A stretch of DNA of 53,793 nucleotides. Source: Candidatus Rifleibacteriota bacterium (lineage in GTDB: Bacteria; Muiribacteriota; Ozemobacteria; Ozemobacterales; Ozemobacteraceae). Each line of letters opens with the position of its first letter. Positions within the stretch are counted from its first letter, which is position 1. Position numbers and translations under genes: made by a program. The DNA lies in assembly GCA_015233565.1 (NCBI GenBank), contig JADFXM010000049.1, positions 1 through 53,793 of the forward strand, in the 5' to 3' direction. Below, piece by piece: positions 18,213-26,119 of the stretch. The notes beneath the pieces were generated by a model. The model made no database searches. It was not told where the DNA came from and saw only the letters and a program-made list of their open reading frames with translations.

Positions 18213-19204
18213 TAGCTTGTTCCGCATTTGTTATTTTTATTGCTGGGTGTTCAGATTCTAAGAGCAACACAGCGGATAAACAACTAAGAATTGGGATTGT
18301 GGTTTCTCCACAGGGTCTCAGTGACCGTGGGTTCAACGAAATGGCCAATGCTGGAATGAAAGCCGCTGAGAAGCAATTTGGAGCTGAAACAGTTATCATT
18401 GAACCTTCCACAATGAATGACTATGAGACTTCACTGAGGTTTTTCACTGCCCAAAAATTTGATGCAATCATCGCAGTTGGAATGGGATTTATCGACTCTA
18501 TCCGAAAAATTTCCAAAGAGAGACCTGATTTATTGTTTTTCATTGTGGATTCTGATATCTCAGAAGGAAATGTAAAAGGAATTTCTTTCCGTGAAGAAGA
18601 GGGAAGCATCCTTTGTGGCTACCTCGCAGCCAGTGTTTCCAAAACCAAAAAAATTGGTTTTATAGGGGGTGTCAAAATTCCCGTGGTGCAAAGATTTTTA
18701 GATGGTTATAAACAAGGAGCTTCACTTGTTTCAACTGACACACAAGTCATCGAAAAATATGTCTCCGAAGGATTCAAAGGATTCAACCAGGCTGATGTAG
18801 CAAAGGAAATTGCCCTTGAAATGTTTTCAGAAGGATGCGATGTTATTTTTCATGCCGCGGGAGGTTCCGGGCAGGGTGTAATCTCAGCCGCAGTTGAAAC
18901 CAAAAAGTTTGTAATTGGAGCTGATATGAACCAGGATGGACTCGCCCCCGGACTTGTACTAACAAGCATGGTTAAACGTGTTGATCTTGTCGTAGAAAAC
19001 GTTGTAAAGACTCTTCATGAAGGAAAGAGCACGGATTCAATAAAATTTTCTTATGGAATTTCAGATGGCGCAATTGATTTGACCGATTTCCAATTTACCA
19101 GAAACGTGATTGGCGAAGAACTTATAGCAAAGCTTAATGTACTAAAGCAGGAAATCTATTCCGGAAAAAGAAAAATCAATAGATCCCCAGAGCCAGCCAA
19201 ATAG
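18164..19204 (+). CDS. BMP/Med-family substrate-binding lipoprotein
   Basis: This 346-aa protein has a lipoprotein signal with lipobox FIAGC (Cys29). The mature part is a type I periplasmic binding protein of the BMP (basic membrane protein, PnrA/Med) family: IGIVVSPQGLSDRGFNEMA, FIVDSD, YKQGASL and FHAAGGSGQGVISAA. Family members bind nucleosides and usually feed an ABC importer of the RbsC/RbsA type. No permease gene lies next to it; the only nearby ABC ATPase (20373) is of a different type. It begins inside the 3' end of the radical SAM gene, so the two are probably co-transcribed. The ligand cannot be read from the sequence. Confidence 0.9.
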   Translation: MHIRKSVLRFFRVGLLIACSAFVIFIAGCSDSKSNTADKQLRIGIVVSPQGLSDRGFNEMANAGMKAAEKQFGAETVIIEPSTMNDYETSLRFFTAQKFDAIIAVGMGFIDSIRKISKERPDLLFFIVDSDISEGNVKGISFREEEGSILCGYLAASVSKTKKIGFIGGVKIPVVQRFLDGYKQGASLVSTDTQVIEKYVSEGFKGFNQADVAKEIALEMFSEGCDVIFHAAGGSGQGVISAAVETKKFVIGADMNQDGLAPGLVLTSMVKRVDLVVENVVKTLHEGKSTDSIKFSYGISDGAIDLTDFQFTRNVIGEELIAKLNVLKQEIYSGKRKINRSPEPAK

Positions 19205-19472
19205 TTTAGCATCGAGAAAACAATAGCACATAAAAATGAAATACAAGAACTAAAATTTTGAAAACCTAATTCGAAAACTGCATCAATTCATGCCCACTTT
19301 TTTGTTTTGGGGTATTCTTACTAATCATAAATACCATCTCAAAATTAATTGTGGCAAAAGCCCACTAGAAACCATGGGTTCTTTATTTTGATGTTCAACA
19401 TTCAAAGATTCACTCTTTAAAACCGATTAATTACAGTGTTGAAACCATATTTTGAAAGCAGGGAAATTCACG

Positions 19473-20303
19473 ATGGATGAACGTCCTATAGGAGTTTTTG
19501 ACTCAGGGGTCGGAGGATTGACCGTTGTAAAGGAAATAAGATCTCTTTTGCCTAATGAAGATGTAATTTATTTCGGTGACACAGCTAGAATTCCTTATGG
19601 AAATAAGTCTATTCCGGTCATTCGACATTTTTGTCTTGAAATTACTCGTTTTCTTGAGTCCATGAAAATTAAAATGATTGTTGTGGCATGTAACACCGCC
19701 TCAGCATTGGCTTTGGATTATGTTAAAAGGAATACAGTACTTCCGGTCGTGGGAGTTATTGAACCTGGAGTGAGAGCAGCTTTAAGACGCTCAAGCGTTG
19801 ATAGGATGAGCGTAAAAATAGGGGTAATCGCCACCAAAGCAACCATTAAATCTGAAGCATACCAAAAACGTTTAATGAGGTTGAATTCCGCTTGCACAGT
19901 TTTTGCAAAAGCGTGTCCTTTATTCGTTCCACTTGTCGAAGAGAATTTAATGGATTCCGAAATTACTCGACTCACACTTGAGATGTATCTTAGCGAACTT
20001 AGAAACCTGAACCTGGATGCCCTAATTTTAGCTTGTACTCACTATCCTTTGTTAAAATCGCATATTGCAGATTTTTTCAAAAATGAAGTAATTTTAATTG
20101 ATTCTGCCGAAGAGACAGCTAAAGAAGTTTCTGAACTTCTAAAAGCCAGGCGAATAGCTGCTCCACGTGAAAAAGTCGGGATTGAGGAATATTACGTTTC
20201 TGACAGCCCTGATGTTTTTGCAACAATTGGAGAACAATTTTTGGCCCGAACCCTTGACCGCGTATTTCTTGAAACAGTCTGGCAACGGAGTGTTGAAAAA
20301 TAG
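19473..20303 (+). CDS. murI: Glutamate racemase
   Basis: MurI makes D-glutamate, the substrate of the MurD ligase encoded upstream at 9287. The start at ATG 19473 has CAGGGA 8 bases upstream and gives MDERPIGVFDSGVGGLTV, the normal N-terminus; the open frame also extends to a TTG at 19452. The two catalytic cysteines are visible: Cys73 in VVACNTASA and Cys188 in LACTHYPLL. The motif YFGDTARIPYGNKS (33-46) is typical. The length of 276 aa is normal for the family. The preceding 268-base gap shows no gene. Confidence 0.96.
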   Translation: MDERPIGVFDSGVGGLTVVKEIRSLLPNEDVIYFGDTARIPYGNKSIPVIRHFCLEITRFLESMKIKMIVVACNTASALALDYVKRNTVLPVVGVIEPGVRAALRRSSVDRMSVKIGVIATKATIKSEAYQKRLMRLNSACTVFAKACPLFVPLVEENLMDSEITRLTLEMYLSELRNLNLDALILACTHYPLLKSHIADFFKNEVILIDSAEETAKEVSELLKARRIAAPREKVGIEEYYVSDSPDVFATIGEQFLARTLDRVFLETVWQRSVEK

Positions 20304-20372
20304 TTTCTGAAAAATAATAAAACTCAAGTGATTTCAACCGGTTTTGTGTTCTGAATCATTTCTTAAAACAAA

Positions 20373-21032
20373 ATGCTATTTAAAATTGAAAATCTAAAAA
20401 AAATATACAACAAGAATGTCGTTTTAAATGTTCCTGAATTATTGCTTGAAGAAGGAAAAATTTACGGACTCTTAGGAGCCAACGGCTCCGGTAAAACCAC
20501 TCTTTTGAATATTTTGGCTTTTTTGGAAAAACCTTCTTTTGGAAAAGTTTTTTATCGTGATCAGGCAGTTGTTTTTTCCGAATCTAATCTCCAGCCGCTT
20601 AGAAGAGAAGTGATTCTTGTAGATCAACAACCGATTTTATTCAGTACCACAGTTTATAAAAACGTCGAATTCGGTCTCAAAATACGAAAAATTCCTAAAC
20701 CAAAGCGAGATCAGATTGTCAGAGAATCTCTTGAAAAAGTGGCAATGGCATCCTTTGCTAATGCAGAAGGGAACCGCCTTTCAACTGGAGAAACCCAACG
20801 AGTAGCCATCGCAAGAGCGATAGCATGTTCTCCGCAGGTTTTACTTCTTGATGAACCAACTGCAAGCGTGGATATGGAAAATCAATTGATGATCGAAGAA
20901 ATCATCAAAAATCTTCATCAGGAAATGAAACTTTCGGTTATCTTGACAACCCACGATAAAGATCAAATTTCAAAGCTAGTCAGCGAAGCAATTTTTCTTG
21001 AGAAAGGCAGCATTAAATCCAGGGAAAAATGA
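20373..21032 (+). CDS. ABC transporter ATP-binding protein (orphan)
   Basis: A 219-aa ABC ATPase with all motifs: Walker A GANGSGKTT (residues 35-43), Q-loop VDQQPILF (83-90), signature LSTGETQR (136-143), Walker B VLLLDEPTASVD (156-167) and the switch His194. The short single-domain form resembles ATPases of phosphate, tungstate or efflux-type systems. No membrane partner or binding protein sits directly beside it, so its substrate is unknown. The BMP lipoprotein upstream normally works with a longer, two-domain ATPase and is an unlikely partner. A 49-codon ORF starts at the stop through an ATGA overlap. Confidence 0.92.
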   Translation: MLFKIENLKKIYNKNVVLNVPELLLEEGKIYGLLGANGSGKTTLLNILAFLEKPSFGKVFYRDQAVVFSESNLQPLRREVILVDQQPILFSTTVYKNVEFGLKIRKIPKPKRDQIVRESLEKVAMASFANAEGNRLSTGETQRVAIARAIACSPQVLLLDEPTASVDMENQLMIEEIIKNLHQEMKLSVILTTHDKDQISKLVSEAIFLEKGSIKSREK

Positions 21033-21178
21033 CAATGCAGGATTTTTCTAATGATAGACTTTCGAACGAGTTGCTTTCGTCTAACCCTTTTCCAAATCGA
21101 GGAATTAAAATCGATCCTTCCAACTTTAAATATTCCAGCAAATTTACTGAAAAAGTAGCTTTCCTAGCTCCTTTTTGA
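21029..21178 (+). CDS. Possible 49-aa protein translationally coupled to the ABC ATPase
   Basis: The ATG overlaps the TGA of the ABC ATPase (ATGA), and AGGGA lies just upstream. The frame stays open for 49 codons (begins MTMQDFSNDRLSNELL) and its stop falls at the edge of a dispersed intergenic repeat. It has no membrane segment and no family I recognise. The overlap and ribosome site argue for a real small gene; the size and lack of homology argue against it. Confidence 0.35.
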   Translation: MTMQDFSNDRLSNELLSSNPFPNRGIKIDPSNFKYSSKFTEKVAFLAPF

Positions 21179-21215
21179 GCGGAATCGAAACGACCTAAGT
21201 AAAAAACTTATTTGT
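21171..21215 (+). repeat. Dispersed intergenic repeat, copy A (GAGCGGAATCGAAAC)
   Basis: The core TTTTTGAGCGGAATCGAAAC matches TTTTTGAGCAGAGTCGAAGC at 30109 and weaker forms at 25971 and 30251. The rest of this 381-base gap (21033-21413) is AT-rich and holds a promoter candidate near its end. Confidence 0.5.
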
Positions 21216-21350
21216 CAAAAGGCTGTATTTTTTCAAAAAAATAAATTGCAAAAAACATTTTCAAAAAATAAGGTATTAAAAAATACGGTTCGGTACATTT
21301 TATTTAATTAGAACATGCCTTATTGAGGAGATTCTGATTTGAAAAAGATC

Positions 21351-21378
21351 TGGACGTTTCTGAAAGTTTTGTTATAAT
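21351..21378 (+). promoter_or_regulatory. Candidate sigma-70-type promoter for the helical-repeat protein
   Basis: TGGACG at 21351-21356 and TATAAT at 21373-21378 are separated by 16 bases, and the gene starts 35 bases downstream after AGGAG at 21400-21404. The -10 box is perfect; the -35 box is a partial match. Confidence 0.5.
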
Positions 21379-21413
21379 TAATTATTATATTAAATAATTA
21401 GGAGAAATAGAGT

Positions 21414-22454
21414 ATGAAAAAACTGAGCCTTGCCATTCTTATGGTTTTGGTATTCTTTGGAACGGGGTTTGCCAACACAAATCCTTATGATGACAGCGCT
21501 AATGTTCGAATAAACGGCGCTAATACCGATCCATATGCATACACCTCACCGAGCAACAATACCGACCCATATGCTCCCACGAAACCGAGGCCTTCAAATA
21601 CTCGAACTTCGACCACTTCCTCGACCGATCCATACGCGTATCAATCCATCACACCCCAACCTCAAGCCAGCGTGAACGAGTTGATTGCATTAGCAAAATC
21701 AGTTTCTAACACGACAGAGAGAGACCAAATTTTAAAACAGGCCGCTCAAAAAGCCACTGAGCTATATCAAATCCTTGAAATTGCAAATGCCGCTTATTCC
21801 CCTAATGTTGCTGATTCAATTTTACAGCAAGGTGAAAAATTCGCTAAATCAGCGCAAGACTTTATTTATTTGGCTGAGTGTGCTCGAACTGGCTCTGGAA
21901 AAGACAAAATTTTATATGACGGCTTATACAATAAACATGTTAGAATTCTCGATATTCCAGTTCTTGCCACAATGGCCTCTAACAAATATACCAACGATCA
22001 ACTCCTCATGAGCGGAGTTGAAAAGAGTAGTGTTGTTGCCGATTATGTATATTTCGCCTCCTGCTGCAAAATAGATACCAACAGAGACAAAATTTTAATT
22101 GCTGGCTTGAATCATTGCAGAACCTTAAAGGATTTCCTGAGCTTGGCCGATATGGCTGCATCACTAAAAACCAAAGATACCATTCTGGTAACTGCAGCAA
22201 CCAGGAGATGGAATGTTGACGGCTATTTGCTGCTAGCTCAAAAAGCCTATTACAATAATACAAAAGATGATATCCTTATCAGAGGAATCTATGGAGCTCA
22301 AACTCTTAACGACTATGTCCGACTCGCAAACTCGGCAAACCGCTCCTCTGCAAAAGATGCAATTCTTGCACAAGCCGCAACGAGATTCGGAGTCTCCATG
22401 GGAAGCCTTAACTGCGGTTCCGGAAACGACTCTTATCCCTATGGACAACAATAA
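21414..22454 (+). CDS. Secreted alpha-helical repeat protein with N-terminal DPYAY motifs
   Basis: This 346-aa protein of unknown function has a signal peptide (residues 1-20, ending GFANT). A low-complexity segment of about 60 residues follows in which TDPYAY/TDPYAP recurs three times between Ser/Thr/Pro/Asn stretches. From about residue 85 there are about seven units of 36 residues, each with the pattern LAxxA-(10)-KDxILxxAxxx, e.g. LADMAASLKTKDTILVTAA and LANSANRSSAKDAILAQAA. These units should stack as helical pairs like TPR or Sel1 repeats, usually a protein-binding scaffold. It stands alone between its own promoter and a bidirectional terminator. The tyrosine-rich motif might be a surface or polymer contact; that is speculation. 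Confidence 0.85.
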   Translation: MKKLSLAILMVLVFFGTGFANTNPYDDSANVRINGANTDPYAYTSPSNNTDPYAPTKPRPSNTRTSTTSSTDPYAYQSITPQPQASVNELIALAKSVSNTTERDQILKQAAQKATELYQILEIANAAYSPNVADSILQQGEKFAKSAQDFIYLAECARTGSGKDKILYDGLYNKHVRILDIPVLATMASNKYTNDQLLMSGVEKSSVVADYVYFASCCKIDTNRDKILIAGLNHCRTLKDFLSLADMAASLKTKDTILVTAATRRWNVDGYLLLAQKAYYNNTKDDILIRGIYGAQTLNDYVRLANSANRSSAKDAILAQAATRFGVSMGSLNCGSGNDSYPYGQQ

Positions 22455-22492
22455 CACAAAAACCACCTAAGCATTCTTAGCAATCCACAAAT

Positions 22493-22526
22493 AAAAAAGC
22501 CCTTTCAATTTGAAAGGGCTTTTTTA
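22493..22526. terminator. Bidirectional terminator between convergent genes
   Basis: A GCCCTTTC/GAAAGGGC stem with loop AATTT (22499-22519) is flanked by an A tract on the left and a T tract on the right. It can therefore end transcription of both the helical-repeat gene and the convergent M13 peptidase gene. Confidence 0.9.
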
Positions 22527-22588
22527 TTTCCTTTTAATGCTGATCAAAGTTTTAAAAGTCAAAAACCACTGCTTCCTTCATATTTTAA

Positions 22589-24664
22589 TTACCACATAAT
22601 AACCCGTTGATCAGGAGGAAGGAACATCTTATCACCTTCCTTAACCTCAAAAGCCGAATAGAAACCAGGTTGATTACACAAAGATCCGTTCACACGGAAT
22701 TTTTCCGGAGAATGGGGATTAGTCTTAATCAAGACAATCATTTGTTCGTCACGCACTTTACCTCGCCAAACTTGAGCCCATCCAATGTAAAATCGCTGAT
22801 AACCGGAAAAACCGTCAATTTGCGAAGGTTTCTTCCCGTTCAAAGACAATTTGTAAGCTTTATAAGCTATAGCTAATCCGGAATTATCTGCTATGTTTTC
22901 ACCCAAAGTAAGTTCTCCGTTAACCTTGTAATTGGGTAGCGGACTATAATCACCATATTGCTGAACCAATCTTTTTGTCTTATCTGAAAAATTCTTATGG
23001 TCTTCTTTTGTCCACCAGTCCCGTAAATTTCCGTCGCCATCATATTGACATCCCTGATCGTCGAATCCGTGGCTGATTTCGTGACCTATGACCGCCCCTA
23101 TTGCCCCGTAATTCACTGCATCATCTGCAGAAGCATCAAAAAATGGAGGCTGAAGAATCGCGGCTGGAAAAACAATCTCATTCAATTCAGGATTGTAATA
23201 AGCATTGATTGTCTGAGGGGTCATTCCCCATTCCTGGCGATCTATGGGCTTTCCAAGTTTATTCAACTCTCGCAGGTATTCAAATTCGTTTGCTCTGATA
23301 ATGTTTCCCCAAAGGTCTCCCCGAACGATTTTCAATGAAGAATAATCTCTCCATTTATCAGGATATCCAATTTTTGTGGTGAATTTGGCGAGTTTGGCCT
23401 GCGCTTCTTTTCGAGTTGCCGGGCTCATCCATTCAAGGGTTTCTATGCTTTGTCGGTAAGCTGTCAGAAGATTTTTTACAAGTGCCTGCATACGAGCTTT
23501 TCGATCAGCAGGAAAATGTCTTTCCACGTAAATTTTACCGAGGCTCTCACCCAGCGCTCCCTCAACTGCTGAAACTCCTCTTTTCCAGCGTGGCCGATTC
23601 TCTGGTTGGCCGGTAAGTATGGGTCCCTTGAATGAAAAGTTCATATCAACAAAAGGTTTAGAAAGGTATGATGCAGCCTCATTCAATAAATGCCATTTAA
23701 AATACGACTTCCATATGGGAAGCGGCGTCTTCTTGAGAACCTGACTGAAACCTTCTAAATAACTTGGTTGGCTTACGATAACATATGTTGTTTTATCTTG
23801 AATTCCACTTTCTGTAAGATAGGACTTCCAACCATAATCTGGTGTAAGCTCTTCCAATTTGGGAAACTCCATTTTGTTGTAAGTCTTTACCGGATCACGG
23901 TTTTCAACCTTTGTCCATTGTACTTTAGCCAACTCTGTTTCCAATGCCACAATTTGTTTGGCATTGCCTTCAGCCTCAGCATCCTTTTCCCCTGCGAGTT
24001 TCAACATTTTGGCTATGTGTATTTCATATTTTTTAAGAACATCGTTTAGTTTTTTATCCTCAAGTTTAAGGTAATAATCACGATCAGGAAGCCCAAGCCC
24101 ATCTTGGCCAATATCCGCAACATATTTTGTGGAATCTTTGGCATCTTGATGAATACTGAAAGAATAAGGAGCGTCAATGCCTATCCGGTTAAAATGTGCT
24201 ATAAATGCAGGAATTTGATCTTTGGAAGCAAGTGAATTTACTTTTTCAATTTCCCCTAAAATAGGTTTCATTCCAAGCTCATCAAGCAACTTTTCGTCCA
24301 GAAAATCAGAGTATAAATCACCGATTTTCTGTCTATCAGTTCCTGGAGCTTTAGTTGAATCACTCGCAGCCTCCTCAATAATTGCCAGAAGCTGAGGCTG
24401 CGTTTTCTCTCGTAGCTCTTGAAATGCTCCCCAACTGCTCTTGTCAGCTGGAATTTCGGTTTTGTCAAGCCAGAGACCATTGAAATGCCTGAAAAAATCA
24501 TCTTGAGAGCGAGCTGTATTGTCAATAAACTGTCTATCCACGCCGGAAAGAAGCTTAGCTTGATCACTTGCTGTTTTGGAATTGTCTGGTTGCTCCGAAA
24601 AACATGTCAGACTCATTCCAATGAATGAGAGAAGTAAAAAATAACATAGAAAACCTTTTTTCAT
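22589..24664 (-). CDS. M13-family (neprilysin/PepO-like) zinc metallopeptidase
   Basis: The 691-aa exported protein matches M13 endopeptidases, which cleave small peptides outside the cytoplasm. The signal peptide covers residues 1-21 with a cysteine soon after (SLTC), so lipidation is possible but the lipobox is poor. Zinc ligands lie in GHEISHGFDDQG (His528, Glu529, His532), with the third ligand in LGENIADNSG near residue 588. The family's NAYY motif is present as INAYYNPELNEIVFPAAILQPPFF. The C-terminus (FLPPDQRVIMW) ends in the usual W. The length is normal and no lesion is seen. It stands as a single gene convergent with the helical-repeat gene. Confidence 0.95.
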   Translation of the reverse strand: MKKGFLCYFLLLSFIGMSLTCFSEQPDNSKTASDQAKLLSGVDRQFIDNTARSQDDFFRHFNGLWLDKTEIPADKSSWGAFQELREKTQPQLLAIIEEAASDSTKAPGTDRQKIGDLYSDFLDEKLLDELGMKPILGEIEKVNSLASKDQIPAFIAHFNRIGIDAPYSFSIHQDAKDSTKYVADIGQDGLGLPDRDYYLKLEDKKLNDVLKKYEIHIAKMLKLAGEKDAEAEGNAKQIVALETELAKVQWTKVENRDPVKTYNKMEFPKLEELTPDYGWKSYLTESGIQDKTTYVIVSQPSYLEGFSQVLKKTPLPIWKSYFKWHLLNEAASYLSKPFVDMNFSFKGPILTGQPENRPRWKRGVSAVEGALGESLGKIYVERHFPADRKARMQALVKNLLTAYRQSIETLEWMSPATRKEAQAKLAKFTTKIGYPDKWRDYSSLKIVRGDLWGNIIRANEFEYLRELNKLGKPIDRQEWGMTPQTINAYYNPELNEIVFPAAILQPPFFDASADDAVNYGAIGAVIGHEISHGFDDQGCQYDGDGNLRDWWTKEDHKNFSDKTKRLVQQYGDYSPLPNYKVNGELTLGENIADNSGLAIAYKAYKLSLNGKKPSQIDGFSGYQRFYIGWAQVWRGKVRDEQMIVLIKTNPHSPEKFRVNGSLCNQPGFYSAFEVKEGDKMFLPPDQRVIMW

Positions 24665-24989
24665 TAAAACATCCTTTCTGTTGATTTTTTTTTAATTTTG
24701 TGGATTTTCACACTTTTTTTGCCTATCTATTTTTTTAAATTCACCAAAAAAAATTTTTGGCGAATGCAAAACTGCGTCTATTAAAGCAATATTCCCATGG
24801 ATGCGAATCTCCACAATCTTTAAAAAGAATATCAGATTGTATCACTTCCGAAACAATTTTCCAAAAATAGAATGCTGGAATTACCAATCTAAAGAGCTTT
24901 TTACAATATTGTATGAAAATTGCCCAGCGAAGAAAATACGCAGAGCGGAATATTCAAAATTGTAAACAGCAGGACTATCCATGTTATGA

Positions 24990-25118
24990 GCCCTATGGTT
25001 AAATCAAAAAGAAAGGAAACTTGTGCAACTTTTACATATCAATCACAATCATGAAATAGCTGCAGCCAAGGCAGGAATGCGTCCCCGCACAGCAATTGAG
25101 GATCATAAAATCGGTTAG
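24990..25118 (+). pseudogene. Remnant of an IS21-family IstA transposase N-terminus
   Basis: An open frame of about 42 codons reads KERKLVQLLHINHNHEIAAA, then KAGMRPRTA, before a stop. The phrase AAAKAGM-x-x-(R/K)TA is typical of the helix-turn-helix at the N-terminus of IS21-type transposases. There is no start codon in a suitable place and no downstream continuation, so this is a decayed fragment. Terminal repeats of the element were not found nearby. Confidence 0.5.
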
Positions 25119-25262
25119 TCCAAAAAGCAACGAATTAAATGGTATTCAAAAATATTGAAGATAATCGGAAATTGTTTTTTATTTATTTTGTTTTGACTCT
25201 GTGCTTCAGTAGCTCATTAATCGTCATTCAAAATGTTACATTTTCTTAAAATTTATGAATTA

Positions 25263-25291
25263 TTGACACAACGAAAAAAGAGTTGTAAAAG
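25263..25291 (+). promoter_or_regulatory. Candidate promoter of the LEA14-like gene
   Basis: A perfect TTGACA at 25263-25268 is followed after 17 bases by TAAAAG at 25286-25291. The predicted start point would lie only about six bases before the ATG at 25304, which has no Shine-Dalgarno sequence, so the message could be nearly leaderless. Confidence 0.4.
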
Positions 25292-25303
25292 ATATTAAAA
25301 GTT

Positions 25304-25900
25304 ATGGCAGGCTCCAAAAAGAAAAGTGGCGGAATAATAGGCTTTTTTAAAAAAGTCTTATTATTATTATTCCTCTTGGTTCTTTCCGTTGCTGGACTCT
25401 TATACTACCAAAGAAATAATCTTCAGCGCTGGGCTTCAAAATGCATCTTGCTTAAGCCTGCAAAAATGAATATTAATCTTGCTTCCCTGGTAGGAGCCAA
25501 GCAAATGACTGGGACAATCGATTTGAGTGTTTACAGCTATTTTCCTTTTGGAATAAACCTCATGTCTTTGGATTACTCATTAAATTTAAATGGAATAATC
25601 GTGGCCAAAGGTGCTCATAACGAGTCTAAAACTTATATTGCTCCTATGGCCACCACCACCGTCGAGTTGTCTTTTAATCTGGATCGGGTAAACACTTCCG
25701 CCGCTCTGGCAAAAACTGTTCCCCAAAAACTTGTGCAAACAGCTGATTCAATTCTCGACCAATTAAAGGGAAAAGAAAATGCAAAGAAAATGACACTTCG
25801 GGATGTAGCCAGAATTACAGGAAAAGCGGACTTCAGGCTTATAGCCGGATCGTTCGAGATTCCCATGGATGCAGGCATGAGCTTTCAGAGAAACATGTGA
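25304..25900 (+). CDS. Membrane-anchored LEA14/WHy-like protein
   Basis: This 198-aa protein has a basic N-terminus, one membrane segment (about residues 16-34, VLLLLFLLVLSVAGLLYY) and an extracytoplasmic domain. That domain contains LMSLDYSLNLNGIIVAKGAH followed by an alternating strand ending TTTVELSFNLD, the pattern of LEA type 2 / WHy beta-sandwich domains. The family is linked to desiccation or lipid interactions, but the function in bacteria is unclear. It is a single gene with no obvious operon partner. The family call is made by pattern and is moderate. Confidence 0.6.
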   Translation: MAGSKKKSGGIIGFFKKVLLLLFLLVLSVAGLLYYQRNNLQRWASKCILLKPAKMNINLASLVGAKQMTGTIDLSVYSYFPFGINLMSLDYSLNLNGIIVAKGAHNESKTYIAPMATTTVELSFNLDRVNTSAALAKTVPQKLVQTADSILDQLKGKENAKKMTLRDVARITGKADFRLIAGSFEIPMDAGMSFQRNM

Positions 25901-25960
25901 ACTTGCGTCTTTCCAATCCCTCGAGAAAAAGTGCCATTATGGAACGTTTTTTCTTTATTG

Positions 25961-26000
25961 CATGTTCCAACCGAATCGAAACGCTTGATATAAGCTTTTC
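25961..26000 (+). repeat. Dispersed intergenic repeat, copy B (degenerate)
   Basis: The segment AACCGAATCGAAACGCTTGA shares the GARTCGAARC core with copies at 21171, 30109 and 30251, and TAAGCTTTT follows as in copy D. It is the weakest match of the four. Confidence 0.35.
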
Positions 26001-26119
26001 GAAGCAAAATTTCAGCGAATAGGTTAAAATCGATTGCTTAAATTATTCAATACATTTCTTCCCTTGTGCTTTCAGTAAAAAATAATTTAACATCTTCATT
26101 CTTGAGATAATTTAACTGC

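Larger units (their letters stand above)
24665..25303 (+). other. Long AT-rich intergenic region with a transposase remnant
   Basis: This 639-base stretch has no intact gene. It holds an IstA-like remnant at 24990-25118 and a promoter candidate at 25263-25291; the rest is AT-rich sequence in which I see nothing further. The promoter of the leftward M13 gene should lie near 24670-24740. Confidence 0.5.
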
